Of a stretch of DNA of 64,000 nt, positions 18,665-27,567 are shown one piece after another. How positions within the stretch are numbered: position 1 is the stretch's first letter; every line of letters begins with the position of its first letter. Under the pieces are notes generated by a model that was given only the letters and a program-made list of their open reading frames with translations, made no database searches and was not told the DNA's origin. Position numbers and translations under genes: made by a program. Origin of the DNA: Candidatus Saccharimonadota bacterium. GTDB taxonomy: Bacteria; Patescibacteriota; Saccharimonadia; Saccharimonadales; Saccharimonadaceae. Location: contig JAFWJH010000004.1 in the NCBI GenBank assembly GCA_017511645.1, positions 1-64,000 of the forward strand, written 5' to 3'.

Positions 18665-19881
18665 TTCTTAATGACTTTATTATAAATATTAATAAATTTA
18701 TCCAAAGTTCTCTCAAAATCATGTTCCGAAGCAATTTTAATAGAGTTTTTACTAAATTTTTCGCGTAGTTTACCGTCCGAAAGAATCTTTGTTATTGCCG
18801 CAGCGATTTCCGCCACATTCCCCGGTTGGCACAAATATCCATTCTCGCCATCTATACAGACCTCACTCACTGCACCTTTATCTACCGCCACCAAGGGCAG
18901 CCCCGTCGCCGCTGCTTCTATTAGTACTATTCCCTGTGTCTCTATCTCGCTCGCCGTCGCAAACATATCTCCTATCTTATAAAGTTCATACAAATCTGGT
19001 GACAGTACCCGTCCAAGAAACTTCACGTCAGCATCTAGCCCCTCTTCCGCCACTTTCTTCTCTAAACGTATCTTGTCTACTCCGTCTCCAACTATCACTA
19101 GCATTGCAGTTGGCATCTCCTTATGCGCTTTTTTAAACGCATCTATCACAAGGCCAACCTTTTTTTCTGGGTCCACCCTTCCTACATATAACACTATTGG
19201 TCGCTCTGTTGAAATTCCATATTTAGCATAGATCTCGACACTAACCTTTCCAGATTTAAAATTTGAAAGATCTACACCATTAGACACTGCCGCCACTGGC
19301 ACAGCAAAATCTTTTCCCCGAGACCAAATCAAATCATCAATCGCCTTTTTCGTTGGCATAGTTACAAAATCACTTTTGCTCTGTCGATTTACAAAATATG
19401 CCGCTAACACTGCGTCTATAGGTCTTTTTATCAGCCTTGGCATGTGCAAAGGATCAGTAATTACGTCTGGCTGATTATGCTCCGTAGTCACCACCGGAAT
19501 ACCTTTCTGTCTTGCATACGCCACTACCGACAGCCCAATCGGATCCGACACTTGCACGTGCACTACATCTGGTTTAAACTCATCTAGAGCTTTACGTACT
19601 TCTTTTTTTGGAAATACTGATACCCGGAATCCATGTTTATAAAACAATTTTTTCTTTGGAACTGCGTGTATCTGATCCGGATATACTTTTGCCTGTACGG
19701 ATTTTAAATACACTGTTTTTACGCCATCTATAGTTCGCGCATAATTCCGCCCCGTTTGCGACGGACAAATCACCATTACCTCATGTCCACGCTTCGCCAG
19801 TCCCACTGCTAAGTTGTGCGAAAACACTGCCACCCCGTTAATCATCGGATAATATACCGCAGTGGCAATCGCTATTTTCAT
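18655..19881 (-). CDS. GT4-family glycosyltransferase
   Basis: A 408-residue GT-B glycosyltransferase. The N-terminal acceptor domain begins MKIAIATAVYYPMINGVAVFSHNLAVGLAKRGHEV. The donor domain has IVLYVGRVDPEKKVGLVIDAF and the retaining E-x7-E motif in ASEIETQGIVLIEAAATGLPLVAVDKGAVSE. Such enzymes (for example 1,2-diacylglycerol glucosyltransferases and mannosyltransferases) build glycolipids or surface glycans; the substrate is unknown. Its ATG overlaps the ctpA stop (TAATG), placing it at the end of an envelope operon. Confidence 0.92.
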   Translation of the reverse strand: MKIAIATAVYYPMINGVAVFSHNLAVGLAKRGHEVMVICPSQTGRNYARTIDGVKTVYLKSVQAKVYPDQIHAVPKKKLFYKHGFRVSVFPKKEVRKALDEFKPDVVHVQVSDPIGLSVVAYARQKGIPVVTTEHNQPDVITDPLHMPRLIKRPIDAVLAAYFVNRQSKSDFVTMPTKKAIDDLIWSRGKDFAVPVAAVSNGVDLSNFKSGKVSVEIYAKYGISTERPIVLYVGRVDPEKKVGLVIDAFKKAHKEMPTAMLVIVGDGVDKIRLEKKVAEEGLDADVKFLGRVLSPDLYELYKIGDMFATASEIETQGIVLIEAAATGLPLVAVDKGAVSEVCIDGENGYLCQPGNVAEIAAAITKILSDGKLREKFSKNSIKIASEHDFERTLDKFINIYNKVIKNKN

Positions 19882-21074
19882 TAGAGTTCCTTTGCTTTTT
19901 TCAGCTGAGGATCCTTCATTGCGTTAATATCCTCATAGCTACGCTCCACTTCTATATCTGGCTTAATACCGGTCTTATTGATAGACCTATCGTTCGGCGT
20001 ATACCACTCTGCCGTCGTCACCTTTAGTACTGTACCACCTGATAAATCATATAGATTTTGCACCACGCCCTTACCATAGGTCGTCTCTCCTACCACCGTG
20101 GCCTTACCGTAATCTTGCAACGCCCCCGCTACGATCTCAGATGCCGAAGCTGTAGAGCCATTTACCAGCACTACCGTCTTCATATCTTTCAAAATTGCCT
20201 TACCAGAATTACTGGACGTCGTATTATTGCCAAAATGTTTAGACTTTTGGATCAAAATATTCTCATTATCCAGCCAAAGACTCAGCAGATCTTGTGCCGC
20301 CGACACATATCCCCCACCATTACCACGCAAATCTAAAATCACTTTCTTTACACCCTTATCCGTAAATTCTTTTGCAAAACCTTGTACCTTCGTACCAGTA
20401 TCATTGTCAAACCTTGTCACCGTAACGATAGCCGTAGACCCATCATATTCTACATATGCCGATACATTATTAATCGTCTCGCGTTTCATCGTGAAAGATT
20501 TTTCCTCCCCATCGCGCACTACGGTTACCGTCACTTCGGAACCAGTCTCGCCTCGTACTTTTTTTGCAATCTCTTCCACCGATAGATCATATACATCTTC
20601 GCCATTTACTTTATACATAATATCGCCGGCCAATATTCCAGCTTTCCGTGCTGGGTTATCTGGCAAAGTCCGGAGTACTCTCACATACCCATCGCGAAGG
20701 CCCATCTCTACACCAATCCCCGACCCAACATTACCATGCAAATCATTATAAAAATCTGTAGTCTCTTCGGGATCCATATACACGGTATACATATCCCCTA
20801 GTGATTCCACTAGGCCTTTCTTCGCCCCCTCTATTACATCCTCTTCCGAAATCTCACCATTATAGGTACTAGCCAACTTATTATAAACTTCATCTAATTC
20901 TGACCAATTTATATTAGAGCTTACACTAGTTTCTAGCCCAAAATACGGCGCAAACTCGCCAAACCAATTATTCCAATTCACACCAATTACTACGCCTACT
21001 ACCGCCATCACGGCTGACATAATAATAGCATTACCAAGACTTGTCTTTTTTTCTTCCCACTTTTGTTTATTCAT
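19881..21074 (-). CDS. ctpA: C-terminal processing peptidase (S41)
   Basis: A 397-residue serine peptidase. An N-terminal membrane anchor (about residues 15-35) is followed by a PDZ domain (GSGIGVEMGLRDGYVRVLRTLPDNPARKAGILAGD). The S41 core has the catalytic Ser in VNGSTASASEIVAGAL and Lys in GETTYGKGVVQ. It acts outside the membrane, trimming exported proteins; in several bacteria Ctp enzymes control peptidoglycan hydrolases. That fits the CHAP hydrolase encoded just upstream. The start codon lies 6 bases after TATAAT, so the mRNA should be leaderless. Confidence 0.95.
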   Translation of the reverse strand: MNKQKWEEKKTSLGNAIIMSAVMAVVGVVIGVNWNNWFGEFAPYFGLETSVSSNINWSELDEVYNKLASTYNGEISEEDVIEGAKKGLVESLGDMYTVYMDPEETTDFYNDLHGNVGSGIGVEMGLRDGYVRVLRTLPDNPARKAGILAGDIMYKVNGEDVYDLSVEEIAKKVRGETGSEVTVTVVRDGEEKSFTMKRETINNVSAYVEYDGSTAIVTVTRFDNDTGTKVQGFAKEFTDKGVKKVILDLRGNGGGYVSAAQDLLSLWLDNENILIQKSKHFGNNTTSSNSGKAILKDMKTVVLVNGSTASASEIVAGALQDYGKATVVGETTYGKGVVQNLYDLSGGTVLKVTTAEWYTPNDRSINKTGIKPDIEVERSYEDINAMKDPQLKKAKEL

Positions 21075-21080
21075 TATTTC

Positions 21081-21086
21081 ATTATA
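21081..21086 (-). promoter_or_regulatory. promoter of ctpA, leaderless
   Basis: Minus strand TATGCTATAAT ends 6 bases before the ATG at 21074. No -35 consensus. Confidence 0.6.
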
Positions 21087-21098
21087 GCATAAATGCTA

Positions 21099-22268
21099 TT
21101 ACAAATGGATATAATTATACCTACCTACTTCACCAGCACTAATCGTGCGTGAACCAAAATCACCATAATGTGAATGCCCAGAATATAGATACGTAGCATA
21201 AGCATTATTATATTCCGTTACGTTAATTGAACCGTCACCATTTACGCTTTCTACCCAAAATACATGCCCATAAGCTCCTCCATCTACCTGACCAATTGTA
21301 TTAGCCGCTGGAGTACGATTTACTGTATACCCTGCCGCTCGAGCACGATCATCCCAGTTATACGCATTGCCCCACGCCAATACTACACCGTACGCTTCAT
21401 ACGCTTTCCATCCAGCATAGCTCACACATTCACACACATATCCACCAATATAATATCCATTCCATACAGTACCGTACCAATCTTGTTTTTGCGGACAGTC
21501 GCCTTGCCACGGATAAGTATTTGCGCCAGTATATGCACTACCACGATATAACTCTGGATGAGCCTCTTGCTCGGCCTTTTCTGCCGCGCGTTGTGCTGCT
21601 TGCGCTGCCTTTGCTACTTCGGAATAAGCCTCTGCATCGTTTTGATACTTTGCCACCAAGTTTTGTTGCTCACCCCGCTTCGCCACCAAAGCATCCTTCG
21701 CTGACTGCTGCTGAGCCAAGAGCTCTTCTACTTCTGCTTTGTCAGCCTCTAACTGCTGCTTAGTATCACGAATCACCATCGCCGAAGCACTAATTTGCTG
21801 CTTTGCTACTTCTTCACGCGCCGCTTTCTCAGCTAAGTCAGAAATCGAGCTCGACCCCGCCAAAATCTGGATCGGCTCAGAATCACTATCAAAATGCATA
21901 TTAATCAGTAGTTCAGCCAAAGCTTCCTGCTCTTCTTCGAGTTCTAGCTCAGTTTCATAAATCTGCTTTTTTAACTCCTTAATCTCTACCTCAGTCTGCG
22001 CGATCTCAGCTTCTTGTGAGGCAATTTCTACCGAAAGCTCATTTACCTTCATCTGATACAAATTTGCCGAGTTTGCTGCCGATGCCGCATTGCGGTTCGC
22101 CTCTTGCTCTTTAGCCACTGCCGCCCGACAAGCTGCCGAATTTTGACACGCCCGAGAAATACCATTAACCTCTATATTATTAAAAATCGTCGTCGCAAGT
22201 GGCACACCCACTAGTACCAGTATTATCACTATAGAGAATATTCTGTTTTTATTTTTAAGCATAACCAT
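21099..22268 (-). CDS. PcsB-like CHAP-domain peptidoglycan hydrolase
   Basis: A 389-residue exported protein: hydrophobic signal/anchor (residues 8-28), a long coiled coil (about 55-240, rich in Glu, Ala and Gln), then a CHAP amidase/endopeptidase domain. The domain has the catalytic Cys in CECVSYAGWKAYEAYG and His in GAYGHVFWVESVNGDGSINVTEYN. This layout matches PcsB/RipC-type hydrolases that are activated by FtsEX through the coiled coil. It lies directly downstream of ftsE-ftsX, which supports that role in daughter-cell separation. The start is 6 bases after a -10 box (leaderless). Confidence 0.92.
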   Translation of the reverse strand: MVMLKNKNRIFSIVIILVLVGVPLATTIFNNIEVNGISRACQNSAACRAAVAKEQEANRNAASAANSANLYQMKVNELSVEIASQEAEIAQTEVEIKELKKQIYETELELEEEQEALAELLINMHFDSDSEPIQILAGSSSISDLAEKAAREEVAKQQISASAMVIRDTKQQLEADKAEVEELLAQQQSAKDALVAKRGEQQNLVAKYQNDAEAYSEVAKAAQAAQRAAEKAEQEAHPELYRGSAYTGANTYPWQGDCPQKQDWYGTVWNGYYIGGYVCECVSYAGWKAYEAYGVVLAWGNAYNWDDRARAAGYTVNRTPAANTIGQVDGGAYGHVFWVESVNGDGSINVTEYNNAYATYLYSGHSHYGDFGSRTISAGEVGRYNYIHL

Positions 22269-22274
22269 GCTTAA

Positions 22275-22280
22275 ATTATA
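22275..22280 (-). promoter_or_regulatory. promoter of the CHAP hydrolase, leaderless
   Basis: Minus strand TATGCTATAAT ends 6 bases before the ATG at 22268. Confidence 0.6.
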
Positions 22281-22289
22281 GCATAAGCT

Positions 22290-23333
22290 CTATGTTTTAT
22301 GCAAATATTTAGAGACGGCTAATCTAGCCGACACTCTGCCAATGATAATTCCCGCCGCGATAAATATCAAATACACTAAAATCAACTTATTTGACTGCAA
22401 AACATTAGTAATCGCCGTCACATCTATACCATATCCAGCCAACTTCGGCGCCATAAACATAAATCCAAAGTACGAAATCGTCGCCGCCGCAATCCCAGCA
22501 ATTATCCCGCAAATCTCTGCCTCCACCAAAAACGGCCCACGAATAAATCTCTTCTCTGCCCCCACTAATTTCATCATATAAATCTCCTCGCGCCGTGAGA
22601 AAATCGCCATCCTAATCGTACTAAAGATTATCAGTACCGAAATTATCAAGAACACTATTGCTAGCACCAGCCCACCCGTCCGCGCAATTCGCGCCCAAGA
22701 CGTAATCGTGGCAATCTCCACCTGATTAACATCATATGTCGGCGCCTTTTCTTTGTCCGTATATCCCTTAAATAAGTCATTAGTTTCAACCAGGCTCCTG
22801 ATACTCGACAAATCATCCACATCATATACCTTGATTCGCATTGTCGCCTGCATCTTGGAGATCATCATTTTTTTCATGTCTTCATCGAGAATATTAATCA
22901 CCTCGTCACTCTCCGCGTTTTCTTCTAGAAACTTCTCATATTCTTTATCCGAAGTAGATACCTCTACCGACTTCACATTTTTGTCGCTCTGAATTATTTC
23001 AGCCAATTCATCCAAAGTCTCCTGCGAAGTATTTGGTTTGATATACACCGTAATATCAATTTTATCTTTCATCAGCTCCGCCGTACTAGTCAAAATCACA
23101 CTTGCTACTACCGTAACAAACAAAATAATCAAAGTAATCGCCATTACAATAGTAGCCGCACTAGATAGCCACACGTTCCGGCCAAAGCCCTTCGTACCAT
23201 ATTTCACAATTCTCGCCTGCGTACGCATCGGATGCTTTTGGCGCGTCTTTTGCATAGTACGCAAACTTTTCTTGGTCACATTCTTTAGCTTCTTGCCCTT
23301 ATTTTCACCAGTTTTTGCTTTTGTTTCCGTCAT
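22290..23333 (-). CDS. ftsX: cell division ABC transporter permease FtsX
   Basis: A 347-residue type VII ABC membrane subunit. A basic N-terminal extension (rich in Lys/Thr) precedes the first helix. A large extracytoplasmic loop follows (residues about 90-195, with ITVYIKPNTSQETLDELAEIIQ). Three C-terminal helices end the protein (GLVLAIVFLIISVLIIF, FMLVEAEICGIIAGI-like, LILVYLIFIAAGIIIG). FtsX passes the ATPase cycle of FtsE to external peptidoglycan hydrolases. Its ATG overlaps the ftsE stop (ATGA), so the two are coupled. Confidence 0.95.
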   Translation of the reverse strand: MTETKAKTGENKGKKLKNVTKKSLRTMQKTRQKHPMRTQARIVKYGTKGFGRNVWLSSAATIVMAITLIILFVTVVASVILTSTAELMKDKIDITVYIKPNTSQETLDELAEIIQSDKNVKSVEVSTSDKEYEKFLEENAESDEVINILDEDMKKMMISKMQATMRIKVYDVDDLSSIRSLVETNDLFKGYTDKEKAPTYDVNQVEIATITSWARIARTGGLVLAIVFLIISVLIIFSTIRMAIFSRREEIYMMKLVGAEKRFIRGPFLVEAEICGIIAGIAAATISYFGFMFMAPKLAGYGIDVTAITNVLQSNKLILVYLIFIAAGIIIGRVSARLAVSKYLHKT

Positions 23334-24100
23334 TGTATAATTTTCCTTTTTTGTTTCAACGCGTGGCCCGGCGTCTGAACAGCACGCAGCGGCATCTTTG
23401 GCGCTAGCGTTTCATCGAGCTTGTAAATGCCATTATTCTTTTGGTCGTTCACAATCTTTCCATCCTTCAAAGTCACCACACGCTTATGTAAAGTATTCAC
23501 AATATTTTCGTTATGTGTAGTTACGAGAATAGTTGTACCAAAATCATTAATTTTCTTTAGTAAACCAATAATTTCTTCAGTAGTAAGTTTATCCAGATTT
23601 GCTGTCGGCTCATCTGCGATCAAAATCTTTGGTTGTCGTGCCACACTTCTAGCGATCGACACTCGCTGCTGCTGCCCACCAGACAATTGATGCGGGAACT
23701 TCTTGGCTTGCGCCGATAAATCTACTAGCTCCAGCACTTTTGGTACAGTTTTACGAATATCTTTGCCGCTCATGCCGGCAATTTCTAACGCAAAAGCTAC
23801 ATTTTCATATACCGTCCGTCGTGGCAAAAGCTTAAAATCTTGGAACACCACACCCAGCCGCCTACGATAACCCGGGATGTGGCGCTTCTTCACATAATCC
23901 AAATCGATTCCACCAATAATAATTTTGCCGGCATCTGGATTTTCTTCTTTGGTGATCATTTTCATTAAAGTAGACTTACCGGCACCAGATTTCCCTACCA
24001 AAAACACAAACTCATTCGGCTCAATATGCAAAGACACATCATCAAGCGCCGGCTTTTCGTCGCCCGGATACCTCTTTGTAACGCTATCCAGCAAAATCAT
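23330..24100 (-). CDS. ftsE: cell division ATP-binding protein FtsE
   Basis: A 256-residue ABC ATPase. Walker A is VGKSGAGKSTLM, the signature is QLSGGQQQRVSIARS, and Walker B is ILIADEPTANLDK. The signature GGQQQR and the division context fit FtsE. It dimerises under FtsX at the septum. A C-terminal tail after KDGKIVNDQ is longer than in E. coli FtsE. Minus strand TAAGAT ends 6 bases before the ATG, with TATGC just before it, so the ftsEX mRNA should be leaderless. Confidence 0.96.
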   Translation of the reverse strand: MILLDSVTKRYPGDEKPALDDVSLHIEPNEFVFLVGKSGAGKSTLMKMITKEENPDAGKIIIGGIDLDYVKKRHIPGYRRRLGVVFQDFKLLPRRTVYENVAFALEIAGMSGKDIRKTVPKVLELVDLSAQAKKFPHQLSGGQQQRVSIARSVARQPKILIADEPTANLDKLTTEEIIGLLKKINDFGTTILVTTHNENIVNTLHKRVVTLKDGKIVNDQKNNGIYKLDETLAPKMPLRAVQTPGHALKQKRKIIQ

Positions 24101-24106
24101 AACTCT

Positions 24107-24112
24107 ATCTTA
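24107..24112 (-). promoter_or_regulatory. promoter of ftsEX, leaderless
   Basis: Minus strand extended -10 TATGCTAAGAT, 6 bases before the ATG at 24100; TTGCGG lies 17 bases upstream as a possible -35. Confidence 0.55.
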
Positions 24113-24151
24113 GCATAAACATTACAAAACCGCAAATGCTTACATATCTAG

Positions 24152-26506
24152 CTAGTTTATCTTTTCAAGCTCGCGCATCACCTCGTCATCAATCTTTTGA
24201 TGAAACTCCAAGTGTACCGAAATATTCTTTTCGCTCGCGCCTTCCGGCTGATAAATCCCAAGCGGTGTAATCTCCGCCGCCAAGCTATGTTTTTCTAATA
24301 CTTTATTAATCTTTTCGATTACTTCCGCGTAAATTTTGGCGGTTTTTACTGTAAGATCACGTTTTTCAATCTCACCTAGATAAATCTCTTTTTTCTCGTT
24401 CGCCCTATTTAATATTTCATCCAAGTTTAGCTCAAACCCAGCCAAATATTCGCCTAGCTTAAAGTTTCGACGCACCGAATTTTTAAACTCACCCACTACA
24501 CCAATAGTGACGCCATCTTCTGTCACGATTTCCGCTGCGCGCTTTTTCTCGAATGGTTTTTCAGCCGCAAAATTATTTTTTAGCGTCACGAACCTTACTT
24601 TGATATTAAGATTACCCAATAGTTCTTCTACATATTTCTTCGCCTTATAGTATGCCGTGGCATGATTCTTACGTTCTGCCACCACAAACCCCATTTGCAT
24701 TTTTTCTACCGGCACATTTTCTTCATCCATCCCCCAATCTTTCTGATAAACCTTATTCATCTCAAAAATCGCAAACTTGTCAAACGGAATCTTCTGATTC
24801 ATATAGGCCTTATCCAGTAAACTTGGCACGATAGATTGTCGCACATATTGCAATTCTGGACTAATTGAATTTACAATTTTATACGAATTTTTCGTGTTCT
24901 GACCAGCCTTTTCTAAGAGTTTGCCTGACACAAAACTGTAAGTCAGCATTTCGTTTGCACCTAACCGACGCATAATATTCCGAATCTGTTTCTTAAGATT
25001 CCACATTTTATTGTTGCCCGCAGTCTGATGCAAAGGTAGTACTGGTTCAATATTATCGTATCCCAAAAGCCGTCCGACTTCTTCGATAACATCTTCTTTA
25101 ATATGAATATCTGTTCGCCATTCCGGCGCCTTTACTTCGAGCTCGTTGCCAGAAGCTTTTACTTTAAACTCCACATTTTCAAGTGTTTTTACGATCAAAT
25201 CTTTATCATAGTCAGTACCCAGTAGCCCATTTATCTCATCTATTGTAATTTTTACAACAATCTCTTTTGCATGGTTTCGATATTCATCCGCTACCGCCGT
25301 TATCTTAAAACCACCAGATAACATCTCAGCGCACTCCTCTGCCACCGCTAATGTCTGGCAAGCTGGTTGCCCCTTGGTGAATCTCGTAATCGCTTCCGAG
25401 AAAATCCCATGTGCCATCTGAGTCTTGCGCAAATTGTACAAGCTAAACGTCGCTGATTCTAAAATAATGTTCTTGGTGTTTTCATCAATCTCGGTAGATT
25501 TACCACCCATCGCTCCCGCTAGTGCTGCCGGCACATCACCGCTCGTAATTACAATGTCGTTTTCGTTTAACTCAATTTCTTTATCATCAAGCAAGGTTAA
25601 TTTTTCGCCATTTTTAGCTAGCCTTACACCAATCTTTGGATCTTTGGTGCCACCTACTGCGACGAACTTATCATAGTCAAATGCATGTAGTGGCTGCCCA
25701 GTCAGTAGCATCATATAGTTAGTCGCATCCACAATTGGGTCCACCGGCCGCATACCAGACTTTGACAAAATCGTATCCTGCCAGGTGAGATATTTTTGCC
25801 TCATCTCACCGTGCTTTTCTAGTATGATTGCGCTATACCTCGCGCAGATATTCTGGTCTTCAATTTCTATTTCAATAGAATTATCAATTTTTAGATTTTC
25901 TTTTTTATTCTTATTTTCAAATTTTTCACCCAGTATTCCTGCCACTTCTCTCGCAAACCCAATTATGCCAAAACAATCCGGCCTGTGCGTCAAGGACTTA
26001 TTCTCGATATCTAATATCAGGTCGTTTAATTCAAACACGTCCGCTAATGCATCGCCCGGCTGCGCAATTTCAGGGTCAATCTCCGCAATTTTTTCATGTT
26101 TATCATCAAAATCTAGCTCATCCGCACCAGCCAGCATCCCATTAGACTCATACTTACCCAGCATTTTGCGTTTGCCAATCACAAACGGCGCATCTTCATT
26201 TACGCTAGCCGGCACCACCGCTCCAGGCGCAATCCACGCCGCCAGCATTCCCTCACGCACATTTGGCGCCCCACATACTACCTGCACTAGTTCTGGCTTG
26301 CCTACATTAATCTGACAAAGGCTCAGATGCGTCTCGGGAATCTTTTCTACTTTTTCTACCCGCACCACATAAATATTATCGTATTTGTGCGTTTCGTCTA
26401 TCACGCCTTCCACTTCTACCAACCGCGCGCCGATTAGCCGCACCAGCTCTTCGTTCGGAATCTTAATATCAACGTATTTTTTCAGCCAATTCAAAGATAT
26501 TTTCAT
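24152..26506 (-). CDS. pheT: phenylalanyl-tRNA synthetase beta subunit
   Basis: A 784-residue PheRS beta chain. In order: the N-terminal B1 region with an inserted OB tRNA-binding domain (VVRVEKVEKIPETHLSLCQINVG, VVCGAPNVREGMLAAWIAPGA), the B3/B4 editing domain (SLTHRPDCFGIIGFAREVAGI), B5 (ITIDEINGLLGTDYD), the catalytic-like core, and the C-terminal anticodon-binding FDX domain (EKRDLTVKTAKIYAEVIEKIN). It pairs with PheS as an alpha2beta2 enzyme. The pheS stop is one base before its ATG, and GGGAG spans the junction. Confidence 0.97.
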   Translation of the reverse strand: MKISLNWLKKYVDIKIPNEELVRLIGARLVEVEGVIDETHKYDNIYVVRVEKVEKIPETHLSLCQINVGKPELVQVVCGAPNVREGMLAAWIAPGAVVPASVNEDAPFVIGKRKMLGKYESNGMLAGADELDFDDKHEKIAEIDPEIAQPGDALADVFELNDLILDIENKSLTHRPDCFGIIGFAREVAGILGEKFENKNKKENLKIDNSIEIEIEDQNICARYSAIILEKHGEMRQKYLTWQDTILSKSGMRPVDPIVDATNYMMLLTGQPLHAFDYDKFVAVGGTKDPKIGVRLAKNGEKLTLLDDKEIELNENDIVITSGDVPAALAGAMGGKSTEIDENTKNIILESATFSLYNLRKTQMAHGIFSEAITRFTKGQPACQTLAVAEECAEMLSGGFKITAVADEYRNHAKEIVVKITIDEINGLLGTDYDKDLIVKTLENVEFKVKASGNELEVKAPEWRTDIHIKEDVIEEVGRLLGYDNIEPVLPLHQTAGNNKMWNLKKQIRNIMRRLGANEMLTYSFVSGKLLEKAGQNTKNSYKIVNSISPELQYVRQSIVPSLLDKAYMNQKIPFDKFAIFEMNKVYQKDWGMDEENVPVEKMQMGFVVAERKNHATAYYKAKKYVEELLGNLNIKVRFVTLKNNFAAEKPFEKKRAAEIVTEDGVTIGVVGEFKNSVRRNFKLGEYLAGFELNLDEILNRANEKKEIYLGEIEKRDLTVKTAKIYAEVIEKINKVLEKHSLAAEITPLGIYQPEGASEKNISVHLEFHQKIDDEVMRELEKIN

Positions 26507-26507
26507 A

Positions 26508-27464
26508 TTAAAACTCCCTTAAGAAATTAAGATTACCCGATTCAAAATACCGTACATCTTTTAGCCCATAACGCAGCATCACCAGTCGATCAATCCCACC
26601 GCCCCACGCAAAACCGTGATATTCTTCAGGATCAATCCCGGCTATCTTAAGCACATTCGGATGGATCATGCCACACCCCAGCATCTCAAGAAAATCACCT
26701 TTCTTACCACCTAGCGACTTTGGCTTCTCGATCATAAATTCTAGGCTCGGCTCAGTAAACGGAAAATACCCAGGTTGCGTTCTAATATTCAGCTTTTGCT
26801 CATAATACTTCTCGAAAAACTCTCGGAGAATCCCCAACATCTGCCCCATCGTACAATCACGCGACACATACACCCCCTCGCACTGATAAAAAGTATGCTC
26901 GTGTGTAGCGTCTACATCTTCATTGCGATACACCCGACCCGGTACCACCACAGCGATATTCTCACCCTTTGCTAGTCGATCTTTGTAAGCCTTCAATACC
27001 CGATGCTGCATCGTAGATGTATGTGCCGGCGGGATCAACCCTTCTTCCGTTCGAAAAGTATCATACCCGTCGCGCGCCGGATGCTCCTTGGTGAAATTAA
27101 GCGAATCAAACATATGATATTCATCGTCCAGTTGCCGCGCCTCTACCACGTCAAACCCCATCATTTGGTAAATCTCTGTTACCCGATCCAATTCAGTCAT
27201 CAACGGATGCGTCGAACCTTGATCTTGCGGATAAACTTCCGGCAAAGGCTCATTCGCCACCGTTGGTGCAGTAATATCAATCGGCTCTACTTCAGTATCT
27301 AGCGCAGCCTGTTCTATCACTGCAATTTTTGCCAAAATCTCTTGTTTTTTTGCGTTAATCTTACGCCCAAACTCCGCACGCTTTTTTACTGGCACATCAC
27401 GAATCCCAGCATATTCTGCATTAACTTTTTTTAATTCTTGTTTTAGCTGTTCCAGATCTGTCAT
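26508..27464 (-). CDS. pheS: phenylalanyl-tRNA synthetase alpha subunit
   Basis: A 318-residue class II catalytic subunit. The N-terminal coiled coil (residues 1-75) binds tRNA. Motif 2 is VYRNEDVDATHEHTFYQCEGVYV; the Phe-binding FPFTEPSLEF and motif 3 GFAWGGGIDRLVMLRYGL are intact. It is slightly shorter than the usual 330-350. A -10 box ends only 9 bases upstream of the ATG and there is no Shine-Dalgarno, so translation probably starts on a near-leaderless mRNA. Confidence 0.97.
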   Translation of the reverse strand: MTDLEQLKQELKKVNAEYAGIRDVPVKKRAEFGRKINAKKQEILAKIAVIEQAALDTEVEPIDITAPTVANEPLPEVYPQDQGSTHPLMTELDRVTEIYQMMGFDVVEARQLDDEYHMFDSLNFTKEHPARDGYDTFRTEEGLIPPAHTSTMQHRVLKAYKDRLAKGENIAVVVPGRVYRNEDVDATHEHTFYQCEGVYVSRDCTMGQMLGILREFFEKYYEQKLNIRTQPGYFPFTEPSLEFMIEKPKSLGGKKGDFLEMLGCGMIHPNVLKIAGIDPEEYHGFAWGGGIDRLVMLRYGLKDVRYFESGNLNFLREF

Positions 27465-27473
27465 ATACCAAAT

Positions 27474-27502
27474 ATTATACTCCCACTTGACATTTTAAGC
27501 AA
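27474..27502 (-). promoter_or_regulatory. promoter of pheST, near-leaderless
   Basis: Minus strand TTGCTT, 17 bases, TATAAT; ends 9 bases before the pheS ATG. It overlaps an opposing promoter at 27487-27515. Confidence 0.7.
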
Positions 27503-27515
27503 TCTATGATACAAT
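27487..27515 (+). promoter_or_regulatory. orphan plus-strand promoter with nearby terminator
   Basis: TTGACA, 17 bases, TACAAT. It points into the 3' end of the minus-strand gene at 27568. A short hairpin (AGGG/CCCT near 27524-27540) and CTTTTTT follow within about 30 bases. No plus-strand gene is evident beyond a 32-codon frame at 27535. Confidence 0.6.
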
Positions 27516-27567
27516 CAAATTATTAGGGATTTTTATGCCCTCTTTTTTATTATCTTTTACCTATACA

